From assembly GCF_023954305.1 (NCBI RefSeq), contig NZ_JAMLIG010000001.1, forward strand, positions 372,001 through 436,000: a stretch of DNA of 64,000 nucleotides. The letters are read 5' to 3'. Numbering within the stretch: the first letter of the stretch is position 1; each line of letters starts with the position of its first letter. Shown here in pieces: positions 52,233 to 60,395 of the stretch. The notes under the pieces are model-generated. The model saw only the letters and a list, made by a program, of their open reading frames with translations, was not told where the DNA came from and ran no database searches. The position numbers and the translations under genes were made by a program. The stretch comes from Mesorhizobium sp. Lineage in GTDB: Bacteria > Pseudomonadota > Alphaproteobacteria > Rhizobiales > Rhizobiaceae.

Positions 52233-54347
52233 ATGACGAAGAGCCCCTTCCCGGATACGCCTGCGCCCCGCACCGAGCGCCGACCCGTAGAGGACACCCG
52301 CCACGGCGCCACCCGCATCGACGAGTTCGCCTGGCTGCGTGCCGACAACTGGCAGGAGGTGTTCAAGGATCCGGCCGTGCTCGACCCCGCGATCCGCCGG
52401 CATCTCGAGGAGGAGAACGGCTACCAGGCCGCACTGATGGCCGACACGGCAGAGTTGCGGAAGGTCCTGTTCGCCGAGATGAAGGGCCGCATCAAGGAGG
52501 ACGATTCCTCCGTGCCGATGAAGGACGGTCCCTATGCCTACGGCTCGTCCTACAGGAAGGGCGGCGAGCAGCCGCGCTTCTTTCGCACGCCTCGCGACGG
52601 CGGGCCGGAGGACATCTATCTCGACGGCGACCTGGAAGCCGGCGACAAAGCCTATTTCCGCATCGGCGGCGTCGACCATTCGTTCGATCATCGCAAGCTG
52701 CTCTGGGGCGTCGACGACAAAGGTTCGGAATTCTACACGCTGCGCGTGCGCGACCTCGACACCCGCGCCGATCTTGCCGATACGGTGGCGGACACCGGCG
52801 GGGACGGCGTCTGGGACGCGGCCGGCGACGGCTTCTTCTACGCCCGGCTCGACGCCTCGCACCGGCCGTCGAAACTGTTCTACCACCGCCTCGGCACCGA
52901 CGCCGCCGAGGACCGGCTGGTCTACGAAGAGACCGATTCCGGCATGTTCATGAATGTCGGCGGCGCCCGCAACAACGACTGGATCTTCATCGTCATCAAC
53001 GACCACGAGACGACAGAATACCGCATCCTGCCGGCGAACGACCCGGCGGCAGAGCCGAAGATCGTCGCGCCGCGCGAACCGGGCCTGCAATACGAGGTCG
53101 AGGAAGGCGGCGAGGAGTTCTTCATCCTCACCAATGCCGACGGCGCCAAGGACTTCAAGATCATGTCGGCCCCCGCCGCCGACCCGTCGCGCGCCAACTG
53201 GCACGAGGTGGTGCCGCACGAACCCGGCCGGCTCATCCTCTCGGTCATGGGCTTCCGCGATTTCCTCGTGCGGCTCGAGCGCAAGGACGGCCTGCCGCGC
53301 ATCGTGGTCCGCCGCCGCGCCACCGGCGAGGAGCATATGATCGCCTTCGACGAGGAGGCCTATTCGCTCGGCCTCGGGGGTTCGGCCGAATACGACACGA
53401 GCGTCATCCGCTTCTCCTATTCGTCGATGACGACGCCGACCCAGGTCTACGACTACGACATGGCGAGCCGCGAACGCGTCCTGCTCAAGACCCAGGAAGT
53501 GCCCTCCGGCCACGATCCCGACCACTACGTCACCCGCCGCGTCATGGCGCCGGCGTCCGACGGCGAGACGGTGCCGGTTTCGCTCCTCTACCACCGCGAC
53601 ACGAAGCTCGACGGCACGGCGCCGCTCCTGCTCTACGGTTACGGCTCCTACGGTATCGCCATCCCCGCCGCCTTCAACACCAACTGCCTGTCGCTCGTCG
53701 ACCGCGGGTTCGTCTACGCCATCGCCCACATCCGCGGCGGCAAGGACAAGGGCTATTCGTGGTACGAGGACGGCAAGCGCGAGAAGAAGGTCAACACCTT
53801 CACCGACTTCATCGCCGCCGCCCGCCATCTCGTCGCTGAGAAGTTCACCAGCCACGACCGCATCGTCGCCCAAGGCGGCTCGGCCGGCGGCATGCTGATG
53901 GGCGCGGTCGCCAATATGGCTCCGGACGCCTTCGGCGCGATCGTCGCGGAAGTGCCCTTCGTCGACGTGCTCACCACCATGCTTGACGACACCCTGCCGC
54001 TCACCCCGCCGGAATGGCCGGAATGGGGAAACCCGATCGTCTCGGAGGCCGATTATCGCACGATCCTGTCCTACAGCCCTTACGACAACGTGGCCGCGCT
54101 CCCCTACCCGCCGATCCTGGCGGTCGCCGGCCTCACCGACCCGCGCGTCACCTATTGGGAGCCGGCGAAATGGGTGGCGCGGTTGCGCGAGCGTTCGACG
54201 TCCGGCAATCCCGTGCTGTTCCGCATCAACATGGACGCCGGCCATGCCGGCGCGTCCGGCCGCTTCTCCCGCCTCGAGGAGATCGCCTACACCTATGCCT
54301 TCGCGCTCAAGGTGACGGGAAAGGACCACGTCCCGCCGGCGGCGTAA
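52233..54347 (+). CDS. S9 family serine peptidase (oligopeptidase B / prolyl oligopeptidase-like)
   Basis: This 704-residue peptidase has an N-terminal beta-propeller and a C-terminal alpha/beta-hydrolase. The nucleophile Ser550 is in QGGSAGGMLMG, with HIRGGKDKGYSWYEDGK before it and the catalytic His in MDAGHAGASGRF. It cleaves short peptides after basic or proline residues. It has no signal peptide and stands alone. Confidence 0.92.
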   Translation: MTKSPFPDTPAPRTERRPVEDTRHGATRIDEFAWLRADNWQEVFKDPAVLDPAIRRHLEEENGYQAALMADTAELRKVLFAEMKGRIKEDDSSVPMKDGPYAYGSSYRKGGEQPRFFRTPRDGGPEDIYLDGDLEAGDKAYFRIGGVDHSFDHRKLLWGVDDKGSEFYTLRVRDLDTRADLADTVADTGGDGVWDAAGDGFFYARLDASHRPSKLFYHRLGTDAAEDRLVYEETDSGMFMNVGGARNNDWIFIVINDHETTEYRILPANDPAAEPKIVAPREPGLQYEVEEGGEEFFILTNADGAKDFKIMSAPAADPSRANWHEVVPHEPGRLILSVMGFRDFLVRLERKDGLPRIVVRRRATGEEHMIAFDEEAYSLGLGGSAEYDTSVIRFSYSSMTTPTQVYDYDMASRERVLLKTQEVPSGHDPDHYVTRRVMAPASDGETVPVSLLYHRDTKLDGTAPLLLYGYGSYGIAIPAAFNTNCLSLVDRGFVYAIAHIRGGKDKGYSWYEDGKREKKVNTFTDFIAAARHLVAEKFTSHDRIVAQGGSAGGMLMGAVANMAPDAFGAIVAEVPFVDVLTTMLDDTLPLTPPEWPEWGNPIVSEADYRTILSYSPYDNVAALPYPPILAVAGLTDPRVTYWEPAKWVARLRERSTSGNPVLFRINMDAGHAGASGRFSRLEEIAYTYAFALKVTGKDHVPPAA

Positions 54348-54449
54348 GGGAGGTCCGGACGATCGCCGGGCGGGCCTGTCGGGTCCGCTCGGGTCGATGC
54401 GCCGACCACGGCGCGCCCCTGCCGACCGAGCGCGGCTGCGGCGACTTTT

Positions 54450-56075
54450 CTACCCTGTCCGCAACACCGCCGCCTCGAGCGGCGCAAGCACGACGTGCTT
54501 TCCATCCGATCTGGCGCCGTGTCCCGGCAGGTCGAGAGCCGTCACCGCGCCGGCCCTCGCAGGCGGAGCCCATCGCCTCTCCTCGCGCGCGAAGTTGAAC
54601 AGGCAGATGAGCCGTTCGCCGTGTTCTTCTCGCTCGAAGGCCAGCACGTCCTCGTCCTTGCCAACGAAACGGAGCGAGCCGCTTGCCAGCGCCTTGTGCT
54701 TCTTCCGGAACGACAACGTGGCGCGGTAGTGCGCCAGCACCGTTCCGGCTCCGCCCTGCCGGTCGGCCGCGCGGGCGAGATGAATCGCCGGCACCGGCAG
54801 CCATGGCTTAGCTGTCGAGAACCCGCCATTGCGCAAGTCGCCGTTCCAGGGCATCGGCGTTCGGCAGCCGTCGCGGCCCTTGAAGCCCGGCCAGAAGCGG
54901 ATGCCATACGGATCGCGCAGATCCTCGAAGGCGATGTCGGCTTCCTCCAGCCCCAGTTCTTCGCCCTGGTAGAGGCAGATCGAGCCGCGCAGGCAGGCGA
55001 GCAGCGTCAGCGCGAAACGCGCCACCTTGTCCGGATCGTCGCCGGGCCTCGCAAAGCGCGAGACGTGGCGCCGCACGTCGTGGTTGGAGAAGGCCCAGCA
55101 GACCCATCCGTCCTTCACCGTCTTTTCGAAGGCGGTGACAGAGCGGCGGATATGCGCGGGGTCGAAATCCTCGGCGAGCAGATCGAACGTGTAGCACATG
55201 TTCAACTTGTCGCCGCCCTTGGTATAGGCCGAGACAGTCTTCAGCGACCGCTCGCCGTCTCCCACTTCGCCGACCGCCGCCCTTCCTTCGTATTCGTTCA
55301 GCACGCGGCGGAATTGCCTCAGAAATTCAACATTCTCCGGCTGCGTCTTGTCGTAGAGATGGTCTTGGTAGCCGTACGGGTTCGTCTCAGGCACATCGCC
55401 GGTTCGGGCACGGTTGGAGGGCGGGTTGTCGCGCAGTCTCCGGTCGTGGAAATAGTGGTTCACCGCGTCGAGCCGGAAGCCGTCGACGCCGCGGTCGAGC
55501 CAGAAACGGGCCGTGTCGAGCACGGCCTGCCTCACCTCCGGATTGTGAAAGTTGAGATCGGGCTGCGACGCGAGGAACGTGTGCATGTAATATTGCCGGC
55601 GCACCGTGTCCCACTCCCAGGCCGGCCCGCCGAAAATCGACAGCCAGTTGTTGGGCGCGGTTCCGTCCGGCTTTGCGTCGGCCCAGACGTACCAGTCGGC
55701 CTTGTCGCTGTCGCGCGAAGACCGGCTCTGGCGGAACCAGGCGTGCTGGTCCGACGTGTGCGACAGCACGAGGTCGATGATGACCTTGATGCCGCGCCGG
55801 TGCGCCTCTTCCAGGAAGCGGTCGAAGTCCTGCAGCGTGCCGAACAGCGGATCGACGTCGCAATAGTCCGACACGTCGTAGCCCATGTCGGCCATCGGCG
55901 AGCGGAAGAAGGGCGACAGCCAGATCGCGTCGACGCCGAGCGAAGCGATATGATCCAGCCGCTCGGTGGCGCCCGCGAGGTCGCCGACCCCGTCGCCGTT
56001 CGAATCCTGGAAAGAGCGCGGATAGATCTGGTACAGCACCCCGCCGCGCCACCAGTGCGGATTCGCCTCAGTCAT
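54450..56075 (-). CDS. GH13 alpha-glucosidase
   Basis: This 541-residue GH13 enzyme starts WWRGGVLYQIYPRSFQDSNGDGVGDL. It has the nucleophile Asp in GVDGFRLDAVNHY, the acid Glu in AAVGEVGDG and the second Asp in AFSNHDVRR, so all three catalytic residues are present. It hydrolyses alpha-glucosides such as maltose or isomaltose. No signal peptide, so cytoplasmic. It overlaps the glgX stop and is the last gene of the glycogen/maltodextrin cluster. Confidence 0.92.
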   Translation of the reverse strand: MTEANPHWWRGGVLYQIYPRSFQDSNGDGVGDLAGATERLDHIASLGVDAIWLSPFFRSPMADMGYDVSDYCDVDPLFGTLQDFDRFLEEAHRRGIKVIIDLVLSHTSDQHAWFRQSRSSRDSDKADWYVWADAKPDGTAPNNWLSIFGGPAWEWDTVRRQYYMHTFLASQPDLNFHNPEVRQAVLDTARFWLDRGVDGFRLDAVNHYFHDRRLRDNPPSNRARTGDVPETNPYGYQDHLYDKTQPENVEFLRQFRRVLNEYEGRAAVGEVGDGERSLKTVSAYTKGGDKLNMCYTFDLLAEDFDPAHIRRSVTAFEKTVKDGWVCWAFSNHDVRRHVSRFARPGDDPDKVARFALTLLACLRGSICLYQGEELGLEEADIAFEDLRDPYGIRFWPGFKGRDGCRTPMPWNGDLRNGGFSTAKPWLPVPAIHLARAADRQGGAGTVLAHYRATLSFRKKHKALASGSLRFVGKDEDVLAFEREEHGERLICLFNFAREERRWAPPARAGAVTALDLPGHGARSDGKHVVLAPLEAAVLRTG

Positions 56076-58056
56076 TCGTCGCCTCTTCGATCAGGATCGC
56101 CACCGACCGGCTGTCCAGAAGAATCGTCCCCAGCGCGTCGATCTTCGTCGCGCGCGACGACGATGCAAGGCGCCAGGCATAGCCCGCGCGCGACCTCGGC
56201 GCGAAGGCGACCGAGCGGCGATCCGCATTGAACAGGGCCGCCATTCTCGGAACGCCGGGCTGCGTGACCAGCATCCCCAACCGCCTGTTTTCAGGATCGT
56301 GCCAGCGTGCCTCGGTCATCGGCGTCCAGTCGGTCCACAGCCATTCGACGGTTGCCGCGGCGTCGCCCTCGCCCGGCGGCGCGTAGAAGGCCTGACCGTC
56401 GAGCCCAGCCAGTCGCCGCAGCGCCGACAGGGCCGCGACGAAACCCTCTAGATCCCGGTCCCTGCTTTGCCAGTCGAGCCAGGTGATCTCGTTGTCCTGC
56501 GCATAGGCATTGTTGTTGCCGGCTTGCGTGCGGCCGAACTCGTCGCCGGCGGTCAGCAGGATCGTGCCGCGCGACAGGAACAGGGTGGCGAGCATCGCGC
56601 GCATGTCGCCCAGCCTGCGATTGGCAATCGCCGGATCGTCGCTGTGCCCCTCGACGCCGTGGTTCCACGAGAAATTCTCGTCGTGGCCATCGCGATTGTC
56701 CTCGCCGTTGGCCTCGTTGTGCTTGTGCTCGTACGCAGTCAGGTCGGCTAGCGTCATACCGTCATGGGCGGCGATGAAGTTGACGCTGCGCGTCGCGCCG
56801 ATCCCCGCCCTACCGAACACATCCGACGAGCCGGCCAGCCGCGTCGCCAGCGCTCCCACCATGCCCCGGTCGCCGCGCCAGCAGCGGCGGACGTCGTCAC
56901 GGCAGCGGTCGTTCCATTCGAGCCAGCGTCCCGAGAACCGTCCGAGTTGGTATCCGCCCGGTCCGATGTCCCAGGGCTCGGCGATCAGCACGCGGTCGGC
57001 CAGCACCGGGTCCGTCTCGATCGCGCGCAGCGTTTCGGACTTCGGATCGAAATTGTCCGCCGTGCGGCCGAGGACCGGCGCGAGGTCGAAGCGGAATCCG
57101 TCGACGCCCGCCTGCAGCACGAAATGGCGCAGCGAGGCGAGGATCAGGTCGCGCACGCGCGGATGGTCGCAGGCAAGCGTGTGGCCGCAGCCGGTGTCGT
57201 TGACCAGCGATCCGTCCGGCGCGTGGCGATAGTAGGCGCGTGCGTCCAGCCCGCGCAGCGACAGAGTCGGACCAAGGATGTCGCTCTCGCCAGTATGGTT
57301 GAAGACGAGGTCGAGGATGGTGCCGATGCCGGCTGCCCGCAGCGCCGCAACCGTGTCGCGCAGTTCGGCGATGCCGCCCGGCGCAAGGCGCGGGTCGAGT
57401 GCCATGAACGACACCGGATTGTAGCCCCAGGCATTGCGCAGTCCGAGCGGCGGCAGGTGGCGCTCGTCGATCCAGGCGGTGATCGGCATCAGCTCCACCG
57501 CCGACACGCCGAGCTTTGTCAGGTGATCGACCACCGCCGGGTGCGCGAGCGCCGCGATCGTGCCGCGAAGTTTGTCCGGCACATCCGGATGCAGCATTGT
57601 GAAGGCGCGCACGTTGATCTCGTAGATCAGCCCGCCCGGCCTGAACAGCGGCGGCAGCGGCGCCAGCGGAGCCGGCAGGTCCGTCACAACGGCCTTCGGC
57701 ATCATCGGCGCGGTGTCGGTCTGCTGCCAGCGCGGCGCCGCAAGCAACGCGTTGTAGCGATAGGGCCAGTCGACCGCGACGGCATAGGGATCCATCAGCA
57801 GCTTCGACGGATCGAACCAGAGCCCCCTCGGCGGATCGTAAGTCCCGTCGGCGCGGAAGCCGTAGCGCTGGCCCGGCGCGATGCCCTGCACCTTCGCCGA
57901 GAAAACCCCCTCCCCGTCCCGCGCCAGTTCGACCCGGTCCGCCTCGCGCGAGCCGTCGGCGTCGAACAGGCACAGCCACAGGCGTTCGGCCGCTCCGGAC
58001 CAGACTGCGAAATGCGTGCCGGTCCTATCGGGTCGTGCTCCGAGCGCTGGCGCCAT
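56068..58056 (-). CDS. glgX: Glycogen debranching enzyme GlgX
   Basis: This 662-residue GH13 isoamylase has an N-terminal CBM48 domain (GTHFAVWSGAAERLWLCLFDADG) and the catalytic region with GVDGFRFDLAPVLGR (nucleophile), LIAEPWDIGPGGYQ (acid) and IAAHDGMTLADL, then DEFGRTQAGNNNAYAQDNE, which is typical of GlgX. It removes alpha-1,6 branches from glycogen trimmed by phosphorylase. The frame is open further upstream, but 58056 matches family length. Confidence 0.93.
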   Translation of the reverse strand: MAPALGARPDRTGTHFAVWSGAAERLWLCLFDADGSREADRVELARDGEGVFSAKVQGIAPGQRYGFRADGTYDPPRGLWFDPSKLLMDPYAVAVDWPYRYNALLAAPRWQQTDTAPMMPKAVVTDLPAPLAPLPPLFRPGGLIYEINVRAFTMLHPDVPDKLRGTIAALAHPAVVDHLTKLGVSAVELMPITAWIDERHLPPLGLRNAWGYNPVSFMALDPRLAPGGIAELRDTVAALRAAGIGTILDLVFNHTGESDILGPTLSLRGLDARAYYRHAPDGSLVNDTGCGHTLACDHPRVRDLILASLRHFVLQAGVDGFRFDLAPVLGRTADNFDPKSETLRAIETDPVLADRVLIAEPWDIGPGGYQLGRFSGRWLEWNDRCRDDVRRCWRGDRGMVGALATRLAGSSDVFGRAGIGATRSVNFIAAHDGMTLADLTAYEHKHNEANGEDNRDGHDENFSWNHGVEGHSDDPAIANRRLGDMRAMLATLFLSRGTILLTAGDEFGRTQAGNNNAYAQDNEITWLDWQSRDRDLEGFVAALSALRRLAGLDGQAFYAPPGEGDAAATVEWLWTDWTPMTEARWHDPENRRLGMLVTQPGVPRMAALFNADRRSVAFAPRSRAGYAWRLASSSRATKIDALGTILLDSRSVAILIEEATND

Positions 58057-58208
58057 GCGGTCCTGGAATCGATTCGCGGTCGCCGGCGGGGTCCGGCGGC
58101 ACAGAATAGCAAGCTTGCTGCATTGCGAAACAGGCTTTCTCATCGCGGACGCAGGCCGCCGCGGCGGCGCCCCCGCCGCGAACCTCCGGATTTTTTCGAC
58201 AGAACCTC

Positions 58209-58259
58209 TTGACAACATACCAACCGGTTGGTCTATTGAAGACCAACCAGTTGGTATGT
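58209..58259 (+). promoter_or_regulatory. Promoter and double-palindrome operator of the TetR-SRPBCC pair
   Basis: TTGACA (58209-58214) and TCTATT (58232-58237) are 17 bases apart. A 19-bp inverted repeat with a seven-base loop spans 58215-58259 (18 of 19 positions match). Each arm itself holds an ACCAACC-GGTTGGT-type palindrome. TetR dimers could bind both arms and cover the spacer, the -10 and the start region. Confidence 0.85.
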
Positions 58260-58262
58260 CAC

Positions 58263-58868
58263 ATGAGCGAAGCGATCCATCCTTCCCGACAGAAGTTCAT
58301 CGATGCCGCCATCGCGCTCATCCGCGAGCAGGGCTATGCCGCCACGTCGGTCGACGATATCTGCGCCCGCGCCGGCATGAAGAAGGGCAGCTTCTTCCAT
58401 CACTTTAAGAGCAAGGAGGAGCTGCTTCTGGCCGCGATCGACCACTGGAACGCCTTCACCGCCGGCGTCTTCCGCACGGCGCCCTACCGCGAGTTGGCCG
58501 ATCCGCGCGACCGCCTGCTTGGCTATGTCGATTTCCGCGTGGCGATCCTCGACCGGCCGATCTCCGAGTTCTCCTGCCTGCTCGGCACGCTCGTCCAAGA
58601 AGTGCATCAGAGCCATCCGGCCCTGCTCGCCGCCGCGGAGGGCGGCATGAGCGGCCATATCGACGAGATCGTCGTCGACATCGCGGCGGCCAAGGCGCTG
58701 TACGCGCCAGAAGCCGACTGGACGGCCGAGAGCCTCGGCTACTTCATCCAGGCGACGCTGCAGGGCTCGTTCATCTACGCCAAGGCCAAGCACGGTGCGG
58801 ACGTCGCCCGGTCCAACCTCGCGCATCTGAGGCGCTACCTCGAAACCCTCTTTCCCCGCGGCAACTGA
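58263..58868 (+). CDS. TetR family transcriptional regulator
   Basis: This 201-residue repressor has the HTH FIDAAIALIREQGYAATSVDDICARAGMKKGSFFHHFKSKEELLLAAID (residues ~11-58). The C-terminal half includes EFSCLLGTLVQEVHQSHPALLAAAEGGM. Its ATG is three bases after the operator, so the mRNA leader is very short. It is transcribed with the SRPBCC gene 14 bases downstream. Confidence 0.9.
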   Translation: MSEAIHPSRQKFIDAAIALIREQGYAATSVDDICARAGMKKGSFFHHFKSKEELLLAAIDHWNAFTAGVFRTAPYRELADPRDRLLGYVDFRVAILDRPISEFSCLLGTLVQEVHQSHPALLAAAEGGMSGHIDEIVVDIAAAKALYAPEADWTAESLGYFIQATLQGSFIYAKAKHGADVARSNLAHLRRYLETLFPRGN

Positions 58869-58882
58869 CAAGGAGTAAAGTC

Positions 58883-59329
58883 ATGCCCAGCACCATCCGC
58901 CTGCATCGCGTCCTCAAGGCTCCGCCGGAGAAGGTCTACAAGGCGTTTCTGGACGTCGACGCGCTGTGCCGCTGGCTGCCGCCCTACGGCTATCTCGGCA
59001 AGATCGACCGCTTCGACGGCAAGGTCGGCGGCGGCTACCACATGTCGTTCCGCAACTTCACCACCGGCCACGCGCATTCCTTCAGCGTGGAATACAAGGA
59101 GCTCGTGCCCGGCAAGAGGATCGTCCACACCGACCGTTTCGACGGCGATTTCATGCCCGGCGAAATGCTCGTCACCATCGAACTTACCGAGGTTTTCTGC
59201 GGCACCGACATCAGGATCGTGCAGGAAGGCGTGCCCGACATGATCCCCGAAGCCGCCTGCTATCTCGGCTGGCAGGAATCCCTGCTCCAACTCGCCCAGG
59301 TGGTCGAGCCGGATATCAAGGAGGGGTAG
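58883..59329 (+). CDS. SRPBCC (AHSA1-like) protein
   Basis: This 148-residue protein has the START-like fold (IRLHRVLKAPPEKVYKAFLDVDALCRWLPPYGYLGKI, then VGGGYHMSFRNFTTG and ending GWQESLLQLAQVVEPDIKEG). It is a ligand-binding or stress-response protein, regulated by the adjacent TetR protein. Confidence 0.88.
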   Translation: MPSTIRLHRVLKAPPEKVYKAFLDVDALCRWLPPYGYLGKIDRFDGKVGGGYHMSFRNFTTGHAHSFSVEYKELVPGKRIVHTDRFDGDFMPGEMLVTIELTEVFCGTDIRIVQEGVPDMIPEAACYLGWQESLLQLAQVVEPDIKEG

Positions 59330-59339
59330 CGCGAGCTGT

Positions 59340-59843
59340 TCAAACCGACGGATGCAGGCGGGTATCCAGCGCGAAATCCTCCTGCAGGCGCAACCGGTAA
59401 CTGCCGGTCGCCCGGACCGGATCGAACAGGATGTTCCAGCTGTGGTTGGACACGACGCTCGGGATGAGCACGAAAGGGTGGTCGGCGAGAAGCGCGTCGC
59501 CGAACCGCTGCTGACCGGCACTGGGAATCCCCGGCCGCAGCCAGTTCGCATTGGGGACGTCCGACGCAACGACGATTCTAACGTCCGAAAAGCCCGTCAC
59601 GTCGAGGCAGGTCAGCACGTGAGGAACCGTGTCGAGCGCGCGGAAACCCTTGTGGACCGCGACCTCAAGAATGGCCGTCGAGGGGTCGATCGACGCATAG
59701 ACCGCGCGCACGCCCTTGCTGTTCCAGCGCCCGCCGTACCTGAACGCGCCCTCGCCCGAATCCCAGGTCGAAGCAAACCGTTGATGATCGAGTCGCCAGG
59801 CGACGATCTCTCCACTTCCGAGTGAGCCTGGCAGCGGCGTCAT
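59340..59843 (-). CDS. RES-domain toxin
   Basis: This 167-residue RES-domain protein has the conserved GEGAFRYGGRWNSKG, AVYASIDPSTAILEV and the C-terminal HSWNILFDPVRA. RES toxins degrade NAD+ (as reported for MbcT/Res-type enzymes). It overlaps its antitoxin gene by four bases. Confidence 0.9.
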   Translation of the reverse strand: MTPLPGSLGSGEIVAWRLDHQRFASTWDSGEGAFRYGGRWNSKGVRAVYASIDPSTAILEVAVHKGFRALDTVPHVLTCLDVTGFSDVRIVVASDVPNANWLRPGIPSAGQQRFGDALLADHPFVLIPSVVSNHSWNILFDPVRATGSYRLRLQEDFALDTRLHPSV

Positions 59844-60325
59844 GCATAGACGCCGTAGTCCAGCCGGTCGAGGAATTCCTGGACGAGATCGGTGCCGGCC
59901 GTCGTCGCCAGCAGATCGATCGGTCGGCGGCCGTCAAGCCCGGCAGCCGGGGCGATCATCCAGCGCTCGGCCTCGGGCTGAGAGCCGAACACGGTCGACG
60001 CCTTTGTCAGAATGCGCGCGAAGTTCCATGTCCGCGAACTCTGCTCGGTGCTGAGCACGCGCGTCTCGTCGGACTTGTGACGTTGAAACGTCCGCTCGCT
60101 CATCCCGAATGCGGCCTCGAAGGCGTCGGAAGGTTCGATCACCTTCAGATGCGTCACAAGGTTGCTGAGCGCCCGACTGGGAATACCCCGCACAATCAAC
60201 TCATGAGCCTCTATCGGGCTTGAGATTGCGCGCCTGAGTATTCCCGGCCCGCCGAACAGATCGACGGTCCTTTCGAATTCCGTCGCGGGCGCCCTTTCGA
60301 ATCTCGTGGCAGCGGCGATGCTCAT
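59840..60325 (-). CDS. Xre/MbcA/ParS-type antitoxin
   Basis: This 161-residue antitoxin has an Xre-like N-terminal part (LVTHLKVIEPSDAFEAAFGMSERTFQRHKSDETRVL) and the C-terminal MbcA/ParS toxin-binding domain (ILTKASTVFGSQPEAERWMIAPAAGLDGRRPIDLLATTAGTDLVQEFLDRLDYG). It should neutralise the RES toxin and repress its own promoter. A start at 60325 fits the family; the frame opens 18 codons earlier. Confidence 0.9.
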   Translation of the reverse strand: MSIAAATRFERAPATEFERTVDLFGGPGILRRAISSPIEAHELIVRGIPSRALSNLVTHLKVIEPSDAFEAAFGMSERTFQRHKSDETRVLSTEQSSRTWNFARILTKASTVFGSQPEAERWMIAPAAGLDGRRPIDLLATTAGTDLVQEFLDRLDYGVYA

Positions 60326-60343
60326 GATCTCATTTCCGTCATC

Positions 60344-60379
60344 TGTCGTGAAATATACGACACGTGACGGAGAAATCAA
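60344..60379 (-). promoter_or_regulatory. Promoter and operator of the RES-Xre pair
   Basis: Minus-strand TTGATT (60379-60374), a 16-base spacer and TATATT (60357-60352) form the promoter. The palindrome TGTCGT-N7-ACGACA (60344-60362) covers the -10, fitting autoregulation by the Xre antitoxin. Confidence 0.7.
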
Positions 60380-60395
60380 GCCAAGGCAAGGTGTG

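Noticed and set aside
52161..54329. 722-residue minus-strand ORF
   Set aside because: Antisense shadow of the S9 peptidase.
54495..58212. Plus-strand ORFs of 578 and 482 residues
   Set aside because: Antisense to the GH13 glucosidase and GlgX; no domain content.
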